DNA of 64,000 bases from Ichthyophis bannanicus (taxonomy: Eukaryota; Chordata; Amphibia; Gymnophiona; Ichthyophiidae), in NCBI GenBank assembly GCA_033557465.1, contig CM066037.1:513972686-514036685 (forward strand). The letters are read 5' to 3'. Position 1 is the stretch's first letter. The number at the start of each line of letters is the position of its first letter. Shown in pieces: positions 34,961 to 45,450 of this stretch. Under the pieces are notes generated by a model that worked only from the letters and a program-made list of their open reading frames with translations, had not been told where the DNA came from and did no database searches. Made by a program: the position numbers and the translations under genes.

Positions 34961-36930
34961 TTTACTAAGCAGCGGTAGCGGCTTCCGACTGATGTCCCAG
35001 ATTCATCCTAGATGTCCCATCTAAAATGTCACTTCACATATGTGAGTACTTTGTGTTCTGAAAACTGGCTTGCTTTGTTTGAAGTTAAAAGTACATAAAC
35101 ATGTTTGCTCTTAGATGTTCTAATGAAAAATGTACCCATAAATATTTTCTAGTATCCAACATTGCAAGAATAAAGTATAGAATACAATATATCTTTTATG
35201 CAGTTTTCTATACCCTGGTTTGCTTAAGCACAGTCTGCAATATAATTAGAACACCACATTTCAAAATGTTGACCCTTTAAAGACCACTGTAAACAGCATA
35301 CCCTGCATGGGTTAAACTGTGTATACACGTTCTTGCATGTCTGGACAATATTCTTAGTGGTAGACATAAACCTGCTTACACAGAAGCTGAGAATATTCCA
35401 GGGACATAAAACACATAAAAGAAAAGAAATGGCACTTGAGAGAGGAACAGTATTCCAGAAGACGAGCTAGTCCGTTAATCAACACATCCCTATTCACCAA
35501 TAGCACTCAATTCCTTCTTTTCAGATGGCGTTTTTATTTCTAAGCTGTACTAGATTCCTTTATTGTACCAAAGAGGAAATTCTGCATGAGCCTCCATCAG
35601 CCTTATTTTACAATGTCCTAAAAAGAATCTGGAAATTTCTAGGACCACACAATGGCTACTAGAACTTGAACCACTACATGGTGTTTAGGGAACTAAATTA
35701 TGGCACATGTAAACTTGGAGAGGTGGTCTAGAAACTATTCAAAGGCATTTAAATAAATGGTGCTCATCAGGATATTCAGCAATCCTTACCTGGTTAACGC
35801 TGCTGATTATCCCTTCCACAGCCATCTAAATACCCTGACGCTAACTGGTTAACATTGAGACATTCTGGGGGCAGAGCGTCAATATTAGTTAGCCAGTCAG
35901 TAGCAATACTGATTCACCACCCAGCTATCCAACCAGTGGCCGAATCACCAAAACGCTATCTGGTCAAACTAGATAGTCAGCGCTGCTGGCTAAATATAGC
36001 CTTGGCACTAAGATCCAGGCATAAATTAAAGCAGGGACAGCACAGGCCACTGGAAATGGAAATGCTGCCTCCCACTCACAGAACATTACGACTGTCTTGT
36101 GTTTCCCCTAAAGCACTTCTGTGTGCTGTCTTTTATTCACAAAGATTAAGTATGGATTACAAGTGCAGGTCACAAAGACTCATTTTATTGATATTTATCT
36201 TGGGTTCAGAGTATGAACATTGTTTAGTGCATGGAACTGGAACATTCCGAGTCTATAGTATTCCCGCACCCCGATAGAAACACAAGTAGACGATATATGG
36301 AATGACGTCACAGTTCGACAGTCGTTGCTAGCAATCATAACCTTATTAAGTTATGAAGACAATCTTCTATTTAGTTGAACATTTTCTTAGTAGGAGAGAG
36401 AAAACGAGTGCTTGTCATGCAGGATTTGGAAGAAGAAATCTAATCATAAAAAGGTACTTCTATCTCACCACAAATTTGTGCAAGTCACCTTACCTCTTTG
36501 AGCAGTACGCAAGCCAGCTATAATTAAATATGTTATATAAGTGCAGTTTTTTTCCCTCTTCTTGTCAGAACCTGTCATTTAATGTAGGCGGCATCCGCTC
36601 CGAGCACTCTACACTATTCTCTCTTGCATATTAGAATTTAACATCAGTTTGCAGGTAAAGACACTGTATAGCTGAAGTTACTTTTTTGGTCCCTACTTGT
36701 TGATCTGTTTACACAAATATTTTTGCCCGATGTATGAACAGAAACATAGGTCCATATGGGATAACATTTTCAAAACTTGGGATGCAGCCAGTGAACTGTA
36801 TATTAGTGTAGCATAAGACAGACTTATCAAGATCCTACAAAAAACTTGCTGTATTCATTTATGTCCAGTTTCTCCCTAATTTTACTGCCATTATTCCTGT
36901 GTTGCTGCTAGAACATATGGGTCACGACAC
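34961..36930. other. No gene; probable decayed MITE at 35766-36005
   Basis: No gene was recognised. The piece at 35766-36005 starts CAGGATATTCAGCAATCC and ends GGCTAAATATAGCC, the element type of 30974-31469 in a more decayed form. Confidence 0.35.
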
Positions 36931-36933
36931 ATT

Positions 36934-37219
36934 AGGGTATATTTACTAAACTGCACTACTAGGACAGAGCAGGGTTAACATGTTGTATCAGTGTTGTACT
37001 ATAAGGTCTCATGGAGGCCCATCCAATGCACGTAGGAGTGGAGAGTGGACAGGTGTTAGGGATGGTGTTAATTGCTCTATTAGTTGCTCCTGTGGCCATT
37101 TTACCATGGTTTATGCAGAGGGATGGCTGCACCCACCTCCCTGCAGGTAGCATGTAGCCCTGCACTAGTAATGCGGTCCATACATGCATCACCAGCATAG
37201 AGCTTAGTAAACATCCCTA
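36934..37219. mobile_element. MITE-like element with TTTACTAA-type ends
   Basis: The left end AGGGTATATTTACTAAACTG and right end AGCTTAGTAAACATCCCT are inverted copies. They are related to the ends at 13895-14924. No coding capacity. Confidence 0.5.
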
Positions 37220-37221
37220 TT

Positions 37222-37471
37222 TATGGATCCAAAAACAAAGGCCTTAAACCTGCGAGTCTCCAATGTTTCCTTTAAAAAGTACCTCATCTATGCTAGTCCA
37301 TAGTTGAGCATTGAGGGAGCTCAACTATGGACTTACTGGCCCCTATTGCGAGTCAGTAAATCTATTAGTTGAGCTCCCTCAACACTTTAGCAGTGAATAA
37401 GGTACATTTTAAAGTTAACATAGGAGACTCTCAGGTTTAAGGCCATTCTTTGTGGATCCATAAATGCTGAT
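37222..37471. repeat. Large hairpin (foldback) element
   Basis: TATGGATCCAAAAACAAAGG on the left pairs with CATTCTTTGTGGATCCATA on the right. The inner pairs are CCTTAAACCTGCGAGTCTCC with GGAGACTCTCAGGTTTAAGG. Arms of about 100 bases span almost the whole unit. The centre holds a second palindrome (CATAGTTGAGC and GCTCAACTATG). Confidence 0.65.
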
Positions 37472-38010
37472 GATGGGTTTTCTTTCAAATCTGTTTTTGT
37501 ACTATTGTTCTGCTTAGTAAACATGTCCCAGTCATCACTGGTGATTTCCTTAAATAATTCCAAAGTCTTTCTGGGAAATACCAGTCTTATGCAGCTCAAT
37601 ATAGCACATGTTAGTTGAATCAGATTATGGTTAATTTAGACCTGCTGAAAATGCTAATTGCAAAGGGGCACAATGGGGGCTTGATTAGAGAGTGGCCTGG
37701 GTGGGTCCAAAATATACGCGTGTATCCCTGTTTTACTGTATATAGGGAATATATGTCCACCTGCTCTCTAGCACATCTAGGTTGCATAAAAGTGCTAAAT
37801 TTGGCCAGCTCTTTACAGTAGGGATTGAGGAGGCCATTCTCCTTAATCTCTCATTGTCTATTTCCCCCTCAAAAGTTAAATTAGATAAAGATAGGGGCAT
37901 CTGATATTAACTGGCAACATTTATTCATCACCGTGCATGTGAAAGTGATGGCAATTAACACGTCTATGATGGCCATGTTCAACCTGCTGATTTCCAAAAT
38001 GGCTCCCCTG
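37472..38010. other. No gene seen
   Basis: No gene or bounded repeat. CTTAGTAAACATGTCCC near 37515 is another copy of the MITE end sequence. Confidence 0.35.
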
Positions 38011-38014
38011 ACTC

Positions 38015-38330
38015 CACGTACCGGACATACATTGCACCATACGCCTGGAACAGCCTACCTGTGTCTGTACGCCAGGCACCCTCCCTGGCCCTCTTCAAAT
38101 CCAGATTGAAGACCCACCTCTTCACCATTGCTTTCAGATCCTGACTTCTTTCCTTATCTTATGCCTTGCACTGAACTGACTGATGCTCTGTATTACTCCG
38201 ATTAGATTGTAAGCTCCGATGAGCATGACTCTGATGGGTAGGGGCTCTCTTTTGTATATGGGCTGCCTCTCGTAGGTTAGCTGTACAGCGCTGCGTGCGT
38301 GGCGCTCTATAAGTGCTAAATAGATAGACA
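38015..38330 (+). mobile_element. L2-type LINE 3' end
   Basis: ATACGCCTGGAACAGCCTAC, then CTCTTCAAATCCAGATTGAA and CTTCACCATTGCTTTC. The tail has GATTGTAAGCTCCGATGAGC and AGCGCTGCGTGCGTGGCGCT. This is a typical L2 C-terminus and 3' UTR; the subfamily differs from 10827-11500. Confidence 0.75.
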
Positions 38331-38783
38331 TGTGCTCTCCCACACTTTTGTATTCTGTATTTTAGAAAAGGTTTCACATTTAACGGATCCTTTTCTAAAA
38401 TACTGCTGGAATTCTGAATGTCATAACCTGGACATCGCTATTCCATTCTCCGTGTCTTTTCGAAGATGTGTCATCACATTATGTTATACAGAATATGTGA
38501 TTTTAAGAATTCCCACTCAAAAGAGTGATGGCACATTAGAAAGAGGAAAAGCTGCACTGGAGAAGTCTGAAGGTTTAAGTAAGCTCTCGACAGCAGCAGA
38601 ACGATAAGCGTTTGTTTCCTTCTGATAAATGTAATACACTGCTTCATAGGGATGGATTTACTAAGACTTTCTTTGATCGTCTCTGTTAGGGATGTGTGCT
38701 GGCAATAGATATTCTGTTCATTTTCAGAAAATTTGGCTTTGGTGTCACTGTCAATTTTCTTTTTGCTCGTTTTGCACATTTTG

Positions 38784-39167
38784 GGACATGTTTATTAAAG
38801 TGTGCTACCAGGTAGCATGAGGTTCATCATGCTCTAAGTGCGCTGAAAATGTACCCACGTTAAAAATACCAAGTTGGGGCAGAGACTAGGTGGTTCTTGG
38901 GAGAAGCATCCAGATTGTGAGTAGCATGGGTTTTTTTTGGTGTGCACTCTCTGTCAATGTAACACTTAGCGTGGATGCATGTAATGCCACCTCAATAGGT
39001 ACATTAAGTGCACCCGTGCCGACTGCACCACAGGCAACAAGCACAGGGCAACACAATACCTATGCCAGCAATATGAGAACATGTGGGGCCTGTAGGTTAG
39101 GTGCCACCGCAAGCTTGTTGTCAGGACTGATCACATCCTACCAGAGCAGATCTTAGTAAACATGCCT
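38784..39167. mobile_element. MITE-like element
   Basis: The left end GGGACATGTTTATTAAAGTG and right end GATCTTAGTAAACATGCC form an inverted pair, with the same end type as 36934-37219. No coding capacity. Confidence 0.5.
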
Positions 39168-39567
39168 CTTTGTTAATGGAAATTTTTAAATTCACATTAG
39201 AACTTTTTAATGTGAGGACATCAATTGTGCAATGCATTAATTCAGAGGTTAATGTATATTAAATTGATTCTGCATGCACTAAAACCTTTTAAGAAACCTT
39301 AATGAACTGCATACCTGCTAACAAGCGCACATGCCTAGTGTCTATGACATGAACTCTTAGGGGTCATTCTGTCCCACAAATAGCGGGGATGGATGGACAC
39401 CCCACTGGGACATCCATCCCCACTATTCGCCCCTTGTCAGCCCTGGCAAAAGCCTCCCCATATGAACAGTGCATTTGTATGGGGAAGCTTATATGAGGGC
39501 AGGAGGGGGCATTCCCAAGGCGGAGCGAGGGCAGGGCATGGGTGGGCTGCGACCCTGGACGTACAGG

Positions 39568-39910
39568 GCTGATTCTGAGGTTGGCCCTGTATGTCTGGGA
39601 CTGTGAAATAGACTGGGGGCTTATTCCACTGCACAGGTGGAATAGGTCCCCCTGGATGTTGGGGGATCGAGCTGCCGGGCTGCGAACAGAAGGTAGGGGG
39701 ATATAGTAAGTTCCCCACAGCTGGACCCTCAATCCGGCTCCCTTGGCCAGGGTCTGGCTGCGGGGAACTTATGCATCCCCCTACCTTCTGTTCCCAGCCC
39801 GGCAGCTCAATCCCCCAACATCCATGGGGACTTATTCCACCTCTGCGGTAGAATAAGTCCCCCATATAAGTTCACAGCCCCAGACGTACAGGGTCAACCT
39901 CAGAATCGGC
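39568..39910. repeat. 343-bp hairpin with arms of about 160 bases
   Basis: The left arm (39568-39729) and right arm (39748-39910) are reverse complements with few mismatches. GCTGATTCTGAGGTTGGCCC pairs with GGTCAACCTCAGAATC. GAACAGAAGGTAGGGGGAT pairs with ATCCCCCTACCTTCTGTTC. The loop is about 18 bases. It is GC-rich compared with its surroundings and creates meaningless open frames on both strands. Confidence 0.75.
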
Positions 39911-40977
39911 AGTGCGAGCATTCGTGGCTCCATGGCGACGGGACCCCATGGCACTGTGGCTCCATTCAGGAGCCTGACTGAGGTAGCCGGGCAAGTGGCT
40001 GTGCTTGCAGGCCAATTGGAATGGGGGCCCTAGACCAGATTCTGATCCCACAGGCATGTCTAGCTCCCGCGGGATCAGAATCAGGTCTACCTCTGGGTAT
40101 CCCGATTCTGATCGGCTGCACAGGGTCCTGGATGCCCACATTGAAATGTGTCTCCACGTAAGCCAAACCCTATGTATTCTATATCAACTTGTCATTCAGA
40201 ATTTGTAGAAAAGTGATTTTGTACATTCTGTTGCAAAACTGACTAGCTACTTTCTTTTACTTTAATAATTACTTTATTAAAGTCTTTGCTTGCCTGGCCT
40301 TATGCAGAGTAAAATGCATTTTTATCTCTAAAGATGGTATCTGAATCCTTTTCAGGAGCTGAAGTTTGTAAAATATTTCAAGGATTTATTTTAGAGAATC
40401 AAGTTTGAACATAAATTATTCCAGGTTGCACAAAGCACCTAAATATACATTCCAGTGGACATCTGAAACTCAATATGCTCAGACCGTTGCATGTGGAGTT
40501 TCTCCCCATAGAAGATTTAGGTGAAAGAGAAAAACCTTCTTGTTCATATTGAATTTATCTTTTGTGCTATCATTGATGAAGTGTAACAGAAATTTTATGT
40601 GAAAAATAATGTTTATACGCCAAGCTCAGGGAGAGCCATGGTATAGAGAAGTACTCACACGAGAGCTGTAATTTGTATGCATCAGACAGCAGTCACGTTC
40701 ATTATAAAACCTTCACTGCATCAAGTCATGGGGAAAGGTTTTGCTACTGTGTGTCATTTTCAGAAAAAATCATGGCACTGATAAACTTGGCTTGAATCAA
40801 GCCTTATATTTCAGAGGCAAAAATTAATCCTGCTAAAGAAAGGATGATGCAGAATTTCCAAGGTGAAAGTGCTTTCATTTTGTAATTTATCCCAGAAAAC
40901 ATATCTACACATTTGCTCCTATTAATTTGTGCCCCATCCAGACCCCCCCCCTTGAAGAATGTCTTTCCCTATAGCAG
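39911..40977. other. No gene seen; left flank of the DIRS nest
   Basis: No gene or bounded repeat. A short palindrome (GATTCTGATCCCACAGG with GGGATCAGAATC) lies near 40040-40082. DIRS-B begins at about 40978. Confidence 0.4.
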
Positions 40978-41145
40978 GTAAAGTGTAGTTACTCACCTGT
41001 AACAGGTGATCTCTGGGAACAGCAGGAATCACATATGAGTATCATCGGCACCGATGGAGCCCACATAGGAACGCTCCCCAGCCTCCAATAGGAAAGCCTT
41101 AGGGAGCACTCCACTGTGCCTGCACGTCTGCCTTCCCAACTCCTC
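40978..41145. repeat. DIRS-B left terminal repeat
   Basis: It starts with GTTACTCACCTGTAACAGG at 40988-41006, also present with one change at the left end of DIRS-A. The inner part (CTCCAATAGGAAAGCC) is inverted at 59365-59395. Confidence 0.75.
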
Positions 41146-41214
41146 TCCTCAGTTGAGTTTGTAGCTGAGAAAAGGAGGAAAAGAATACCCAACAACTCCT
41201 AGGGAGGATGGTGG

Positions 41215-41320
41215 GTTGTGAAGAATGATTCCTGCTGTTCCTAGAGATCACCTGTTACAGGTGAGTAACTATACTACCGCCAGGAACAAGTAGGAATGCA
41301 GTCTTCACATATGGGGCTCA
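41215..41320. other. DIRS-B internal complementary region
   Basis: GATTCCTGCTGTTCCTAGAG, then ATCACCTGTTACAGGTGAGT, is the complement of the left terminus. GCCAGGAACAAGTAGGAATG, then CAGTCTTCACATATGGGG, is the complement of the right terminus. DIRS elements use such a joined copy of both ends to restore complete termini during replication. Confidence 0.75.
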
Positions 41321-41329
41321 CTAGCTTGC

Positions 41330-42500
41330 AGGCAGACTGAAAAGACATCTTTGAGTCTAAGGAAGGGAGCCAAGAAGGTATGGACATAAAGCGGCCACAG
41401 CGGACTCGAGGGCAGCAAGCAGTAGCATGGAGCAAGAGTTAAGTGCCAAAGAAGTGTAATGGTAGGAGTTGTGATTAAGTGCCAAAAAGATGCTGACAAA
41501 CAGCCTGGCCAAAGACAGCATCCTGAAGGGGGCCCTGTCAAGGCAGTAGTGAGCAGCGAAGGTAGCTGCCCAGCAGATCTCCTCTATGGAGACAGAAGGG
41601 GGTTGGCAACTGAGGTTGCTATAGCACTCACTTTATGAGTGGTAATGCGACACTCAAGAGAGAGCCCCACTTGAGCATAGGCAAAGGAATGCAATCAGCA
41701 ATCCAATTGGATAGGATGCATTTTGACATGGAAAGACCTAAATGACTTGGGTTGAAGGAAATAAATAATTGCGAGGATTTCCCAAAACCCTTGGTCCTGT
41801 CCAAGTAGTAAGCAAGAGAGCACTTGCAGTCCAAGGTATGCAACGCTGCCTCAGCTTTCAAGGCATGCAGGCGGGGAAAGAAGACTGGCAGGATGACAGA
41901 TTGAGACTACTTTTGGAAGGAAATGCGAAGAGTATGGAGAACTACCTTATCATTATAGAATCAAGCGTAAGGGGCATCAGCCACCAAAGCTTGTAATTCA
42001 TTAGTGCGACGAGCTGACGTGAGGGCAATATGGAAGATAACCTTTCATGATAAGGGTTTTAGAGAAGTGGTAGCCAGATGCTCAAAATGGGGCTTTTAGA
42101 AGTTGTGCTAGTATCATGTTGAGGTCCTAAGCCATCGGCAGTGGTTTGACTGGTGGCTTGGAAAGCAAAAGACTTCACATGAATTGTTGCATCAAAGGGT
42201 GTGAGGAAATAGATTTTATGTCAGTGCCATTGTTGCCTAACAGAATTAGCCTGAAGTCTGGTGAAGAAGATATTGTAGAAGATGCTCTACTGGGCAATTA
42301 GAAGGGTTAATTTGCTGTGGGGTGCACCAGAGGGTGAACCGCTGCCATTTGAAGGCATAAGTATGTCTGGTAGATGGCTTGCGGGAAGCAAGATATCCCT
42401 GACTGGTGGAGGGAAGTCAAGGTCATCGAAGATCATGCCTTCAGCAGCCACACCATGAGATGGAGGGCTTGTGGATTGGGATAGAGGAGTTGCCCCTGAT
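41330..42500 (-). pseudogene. DIRS-B tyrosine recombinase remnant
   Basis: Only broken pieces of the recombinase survive. The clearest (41628-41861) reads ALHTLDCKCSLAYYLDRTKG, then SSQLFISFNPSHLGLSMSK and LSNWIADCI. It aligns with the block of DIRS-A that reads LHTLDCLRALRAYLHRTQ, then QLFVSF and LSHWVTACVAF, just before the HHLR motif. No continuous frame joins these blocks and the catalytic residues cannot be assigned. The position between the internal complementary region and the RNase H region is that expected for DIRS. Confidence 0.72.
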
Positions 42501-42527
42501 CCTGAAAGAGGAGGTCGAGGACATGAC

Positions 42528-44208
42528 CTAAATTGAGGGGGTTGAGTATGTGCTAGATGAAGCAGCAGAGGAAACCACGGCTAATGGGGTCAATAAAGTG
42601 CTATTAGAATCATGGAGCCTTTGTCGGCCTGCAGTTTGAATAGAGTTTTGGGTATCAGAGGGGGTGACAGAAATGTGCAAAACAGACCCTTGTCTAAGTG
42701 AAGGAGAAAGGCATCCGCTGCCAGACTGTATCTGGAGGGAATCCTTGAGCAAAAAAACAGAAGATGCACATTCTCTGGGGAGGCAAACAGATCTATTCTG
42801 GGGCTCCCCCAGATATTGAAGATCCAAGATGCCATGTCCTAATGCAGAGTGGATCCAGGAGTCGATCTCTGCCACTTTCTCTGCTGTTGGGGTTGATAGC
42901 AAAACGATATATGGGCCTTTCCAATGAGGCGCCAACGGTGTCTTCTGCCTAAGTCTGTCCACAAGGATACTGACTTCACCTGGGAGATACACCGCTTGGA
43001 GAAGGATGCGGTGTGTAATGGCAAAGGAACAGAGGTTAAGGGCTTATCAGAACCTGTTCCCCCCCTGTTTGTTTATGTAGAACATGACTATTTGGTTGTC
43101 TGTCTGAACTAAGATGTGTTGGGGTTGAAAAATCTGAAGGGCACTGGTGAAAGCATGAAGCTCTAGGAGATTGGTCTGCATTTGAGATTCCTGCACTATC
43201 CACTGCCTCTGCGTAGAGAGACTGTCCAGATGTGCTCCCCATTCTAGCATTGAAGCATCCATCATTAGGGTGCATTGAGGTGGAGGCATCTGAAAAGGTG
43301 ACCTTCCTAGAAGATTTTGGGGAGAGCACCATCAGTGAAGGAGTTGACAAGAGGAGGAATGATGCAAATCTTGTCTGAGAGACACCCGGTTGCCTGAGTC
43401 TATTGGCATGATAGGGTCCATTGGGCTTGTCTCATGTGCAGGTGGGCATATGGGACGATGTGGACTGTGGAAGCCTTGTGACCCAGAACACGCAGCATGT
43501 CTTGAGCTGTCACAGCATTTGACCTTGTATTGTGAGGGCCAGCTGGATGAGATGAGCAGAGCGATCCTGAGTGTCTAAAAATGCTCCGATGAACTCAAGT
43601 TGCTGGGATGGAACTAGGTGAGACTTTGGAAAGTTCAGCAAAAAGCCTAGACTTTGGAGCACCGTGATGGTGCGAGAAAGTGACTGCTTTACGACCTCTG
43701 GGGATTCTCCCCTTATCAGCCAGTCATCTAAGTAGGGGAAGACAAAGACCCCCAGAAGTACACGGGTATGCTGCGATCACTGCCGTGCATTTTGTGAATA
43801 CTCTTGGTGCAGATGCTAGCCCAAAAGGGAGCACCCGATACTGGTAGTGGATTTGCTGAACTTGAAAGCGTAAGTATGTCTGTGATGAAAGTGGATCAGC
43901 AAATGGCTGTAAGCCTTCTTGAGGTCTAGAGAACATAGCCAGTCATACCTCTAAAGGGTGCCAAGGGAAATCATTTTGAACTTTTCCCAAACCAAGAATT
44001 TGTTGTGATCTCTCAGATCTAGAAGTGGTTTGAAACCTCTTGTTTTCTTGGGGATAAGAAAATAAGGAGAGTAGAAGCCTTTGCCTTCCTCAGTGGGGGG
44101 AACCCTTTTGATTGCCTCTTGGGCTAGCAAGGTGGCCACCTCTGAAGACAGGAGATTATCCTGCAAATCCTTTGCAGACCAATCTCTTGTGGAAGTGGTT
44201 GGAGACAA
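42528..44208 (-). pseudogene. DIRS-B reverse transcriptase and RNase H remnant
   Basis: The polymerase of DIRS-B lies in pieces. From right to left these are VPPTEEGKGFYSPYFLIPKK with GFKPLLDLRDHNKFLVWEKF (43951-44208), QTYLRFQVQQIHYQYRVLPF with GLASAPRVFTKC (43724-43936), and RNase H with MMDASMLEWGAHL, LLELHAF and VQTDNQIVMFYINKQGG (43047-43289). The region just after the RT thumb is broken and its YLDD box is not in frame. Downstream, the frame VDRLRQ enters a foreign 98-bp segment (42849-42946), then DIRS sequence returns in another frame ([20 protein letters not shown]). The element cannot make an active polymerase. Confidence 0.8.
42849..42946 (-). mobile_element. 98-bp ERV integrase fragment inside DIRS-B
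   Basis: Its reverse complement matches 47676-47773 of the provirus, the integrase C-terminal region, at 97 of 98 positions. It begins at GTGGATCCAGGAGTCGATCT and ends at GCCAACGGTGTCTTCT. DIRS sequence flanks it on both sides (AATGCAGA on the left, GCCTAAGTCTGTCC on the right, matching CTTAGTCTGTCC in DIRS-A near 52490). It replaces about 20-25 bases of DIRS sequence. Confidence 0.88.
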
Positions 44209-44590
44209 GCTTTGAAAGTGAAGCAGATAGCCCCCTTGGAAGATGCTGGGAGTCTATTTCTCTGATGTAATGAGATGCATAAGCCAAGATCCTGCCTGCT
44301 ATGTGTAGGGGCTGGGGTTCTTGCATAGGAGGAATAGCTATGCTCTCTAGGAAGGAGTCAAAAACCAGGTGCTGGCTAGTGCTGAGCAGCTAGCTGAGGT
44401 TTAGGGCCCTTGATCTTTTTAGGTTGACGAGGATCCTGAGGCTTTTGCTGCTGCTGCTGAAGTTAATAGGAAGCAGAGGGATGGTATGAAGAGTAATATC
44501 TCTTCTTCCTGGTATAGAAAGACTTCTTGGAAGTTGTCTTCCCCCTAAAGGGGCCTGAAGTCTTTCTTGAGAGATGTTTAAGGGTAAGAT
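44209..44590 (-). pseudogene. DIRS-B gag remnant, C-terminal part
   Basis: The minus strand reads LTLKHLSRKTSGPFRGKTTS, KKSFYTRKKRYYSSYHP and a Gln-rich stretch. It parallels the end of DIRS-A Gag (ERNSGAQKSNPQKKPYYSSS, KKYPYNRR). The frame stops at the provirus boundary, and the N-terminal part of the same gene continues at 56973-59105. This part is basic and rich in Ser, Lys and Tyr and has no enzyme motif. Confidence 0.68.
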
Positions 44591-45286
44591 TGTGATAGGT
44601 GATGGCCTAGCATGTAGCAGAGCTAGGTCTGAAGCCCTTTTTCTCCTGCTTTAAAATGTTATTGCTGAAGCCCTTTTTCTCCTGCTTTAAAATGTTATTG
44701 CTGATTTTGGAAAATTACAGAATGCTGTTAGCTGTTAGAAAGAAATACTGTTCTATTCTGGTTTGATAACATGTTCCGCTCTCCTGGAGATAAGAGAATT
44801 AAAACTTTTACTGTTTATTGTTTAGGTAAGCCAGATGTCTGCTTTAGTAGGAATGTCCTCCACTGTATCTTTGCTAGATGTACACTGACCTCGTAATTAG
44901 GATGAAAATATAGCAGAGAGGCCAAACAGTGTAAGAATGTTTTGTCTAGCATTATGAAGATTGTTTAGTGTTTTGAGCCAGGGCTAGAGATACGTCTTAA
45001 CCTTGCTTTGTTTGGCCTTGCTTTGTTTTGCTTTTGATGAGAATGCTTCTGATATGCCTTCCACTATCTTTGCAAGCTAACTGACCTTGCAAGAGTAGCG
45101 AAATATACTGTATACTTTAGCAGAAGTATTATGTTTAGTGTTATGTCTAGTTGCTGACCCGTGGCTAGTAAGACCCAAGCAGGGGGAGCGAGTCCTGGGC
45201 CAGGTCAGAGATGTCTATTGGATGAGAGTAAGTGGGCCACCACGACCAATGAGAAGTTGTGCCTGTATTAAACTGGAGAAGAAAAG

Positions 45287-45294
45287 TATATAAA
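45287..45294 (+). promoter_or_regulatory. TATA box of the ERV 5' LTR
   Basis: TATATAAA lies about 40 bases downstream of CCAAT and about 63 before AATAAA, the normal spacing for a retroviral U3 promoter. Confidence 0.75.
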
Positions 45295-45356
45295 CTGTCA
45301 TTTTTCTGAGCTCTGGGCTCAGACATTTTGTATGCCAGTGCTGAGACTGTATATAC

Positions 45357-45362
45357 AATAAA
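45357..45362 (+). terminator. Polyadenylation signal of the ERV LTR
   Basis: AATAAA sits in the R region and is conserved in the 3' LTR just before AGGGAGTTGAATCC. Confidence 0.75.
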
Positions 45363-45432
45363 AGGGAGTTGAATCCTCGTCCATTGACTCCGGGTATTAT
45401 TGGGGTTGTGGGCCCTTCGCTATTACATTTCT

Positions 45433-45450
45433 TGGTGCATTGGCTTGGAA
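45433..45450 (+). other. ERV primer-binding site, tRNA-Gly-like
   Basis: TGGTGCATTGGC fits the complement of a vertebrate tRNA-Gly 3' end for 12 bases. The next six (TTGGAA) match only partly. It lies five bases after the inferred LTR end. Confidence 0.65.

Larger units (their letters stand above)
44591..45427 (+). repeat. ERV 5' LTR
   Basis: It starts TGTGATAGGTGATGG and ends CGCTATTACA, the usual TG...CA form. U3 has a CCAAT box at 45245 and a TATATAAA box at 45287-45294. AATAAA lies at 45357-45362, so the R/U5 boundary is near 45380. A 36-bp tandem duplication (44631-44666 and 44667-44702) is absent from the 3' LTR. The end at 45427 is inferred from the primer-binding site five bases later; the 3' LTR matches only to 45408. 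Confidence 0.87.

Noticed and set aside
35855..36277. 140-codon plus-strand frame
   Set aside because: Its first third lies in a MITE-like repeat and no family motif is visible.
39364..39865. Pro/Gly-rich frames of 122 and 142 codons
   Set aside because: They arise from the GC-rich hairpin; the arms are reverse complements, so similar frames appear on both strands.
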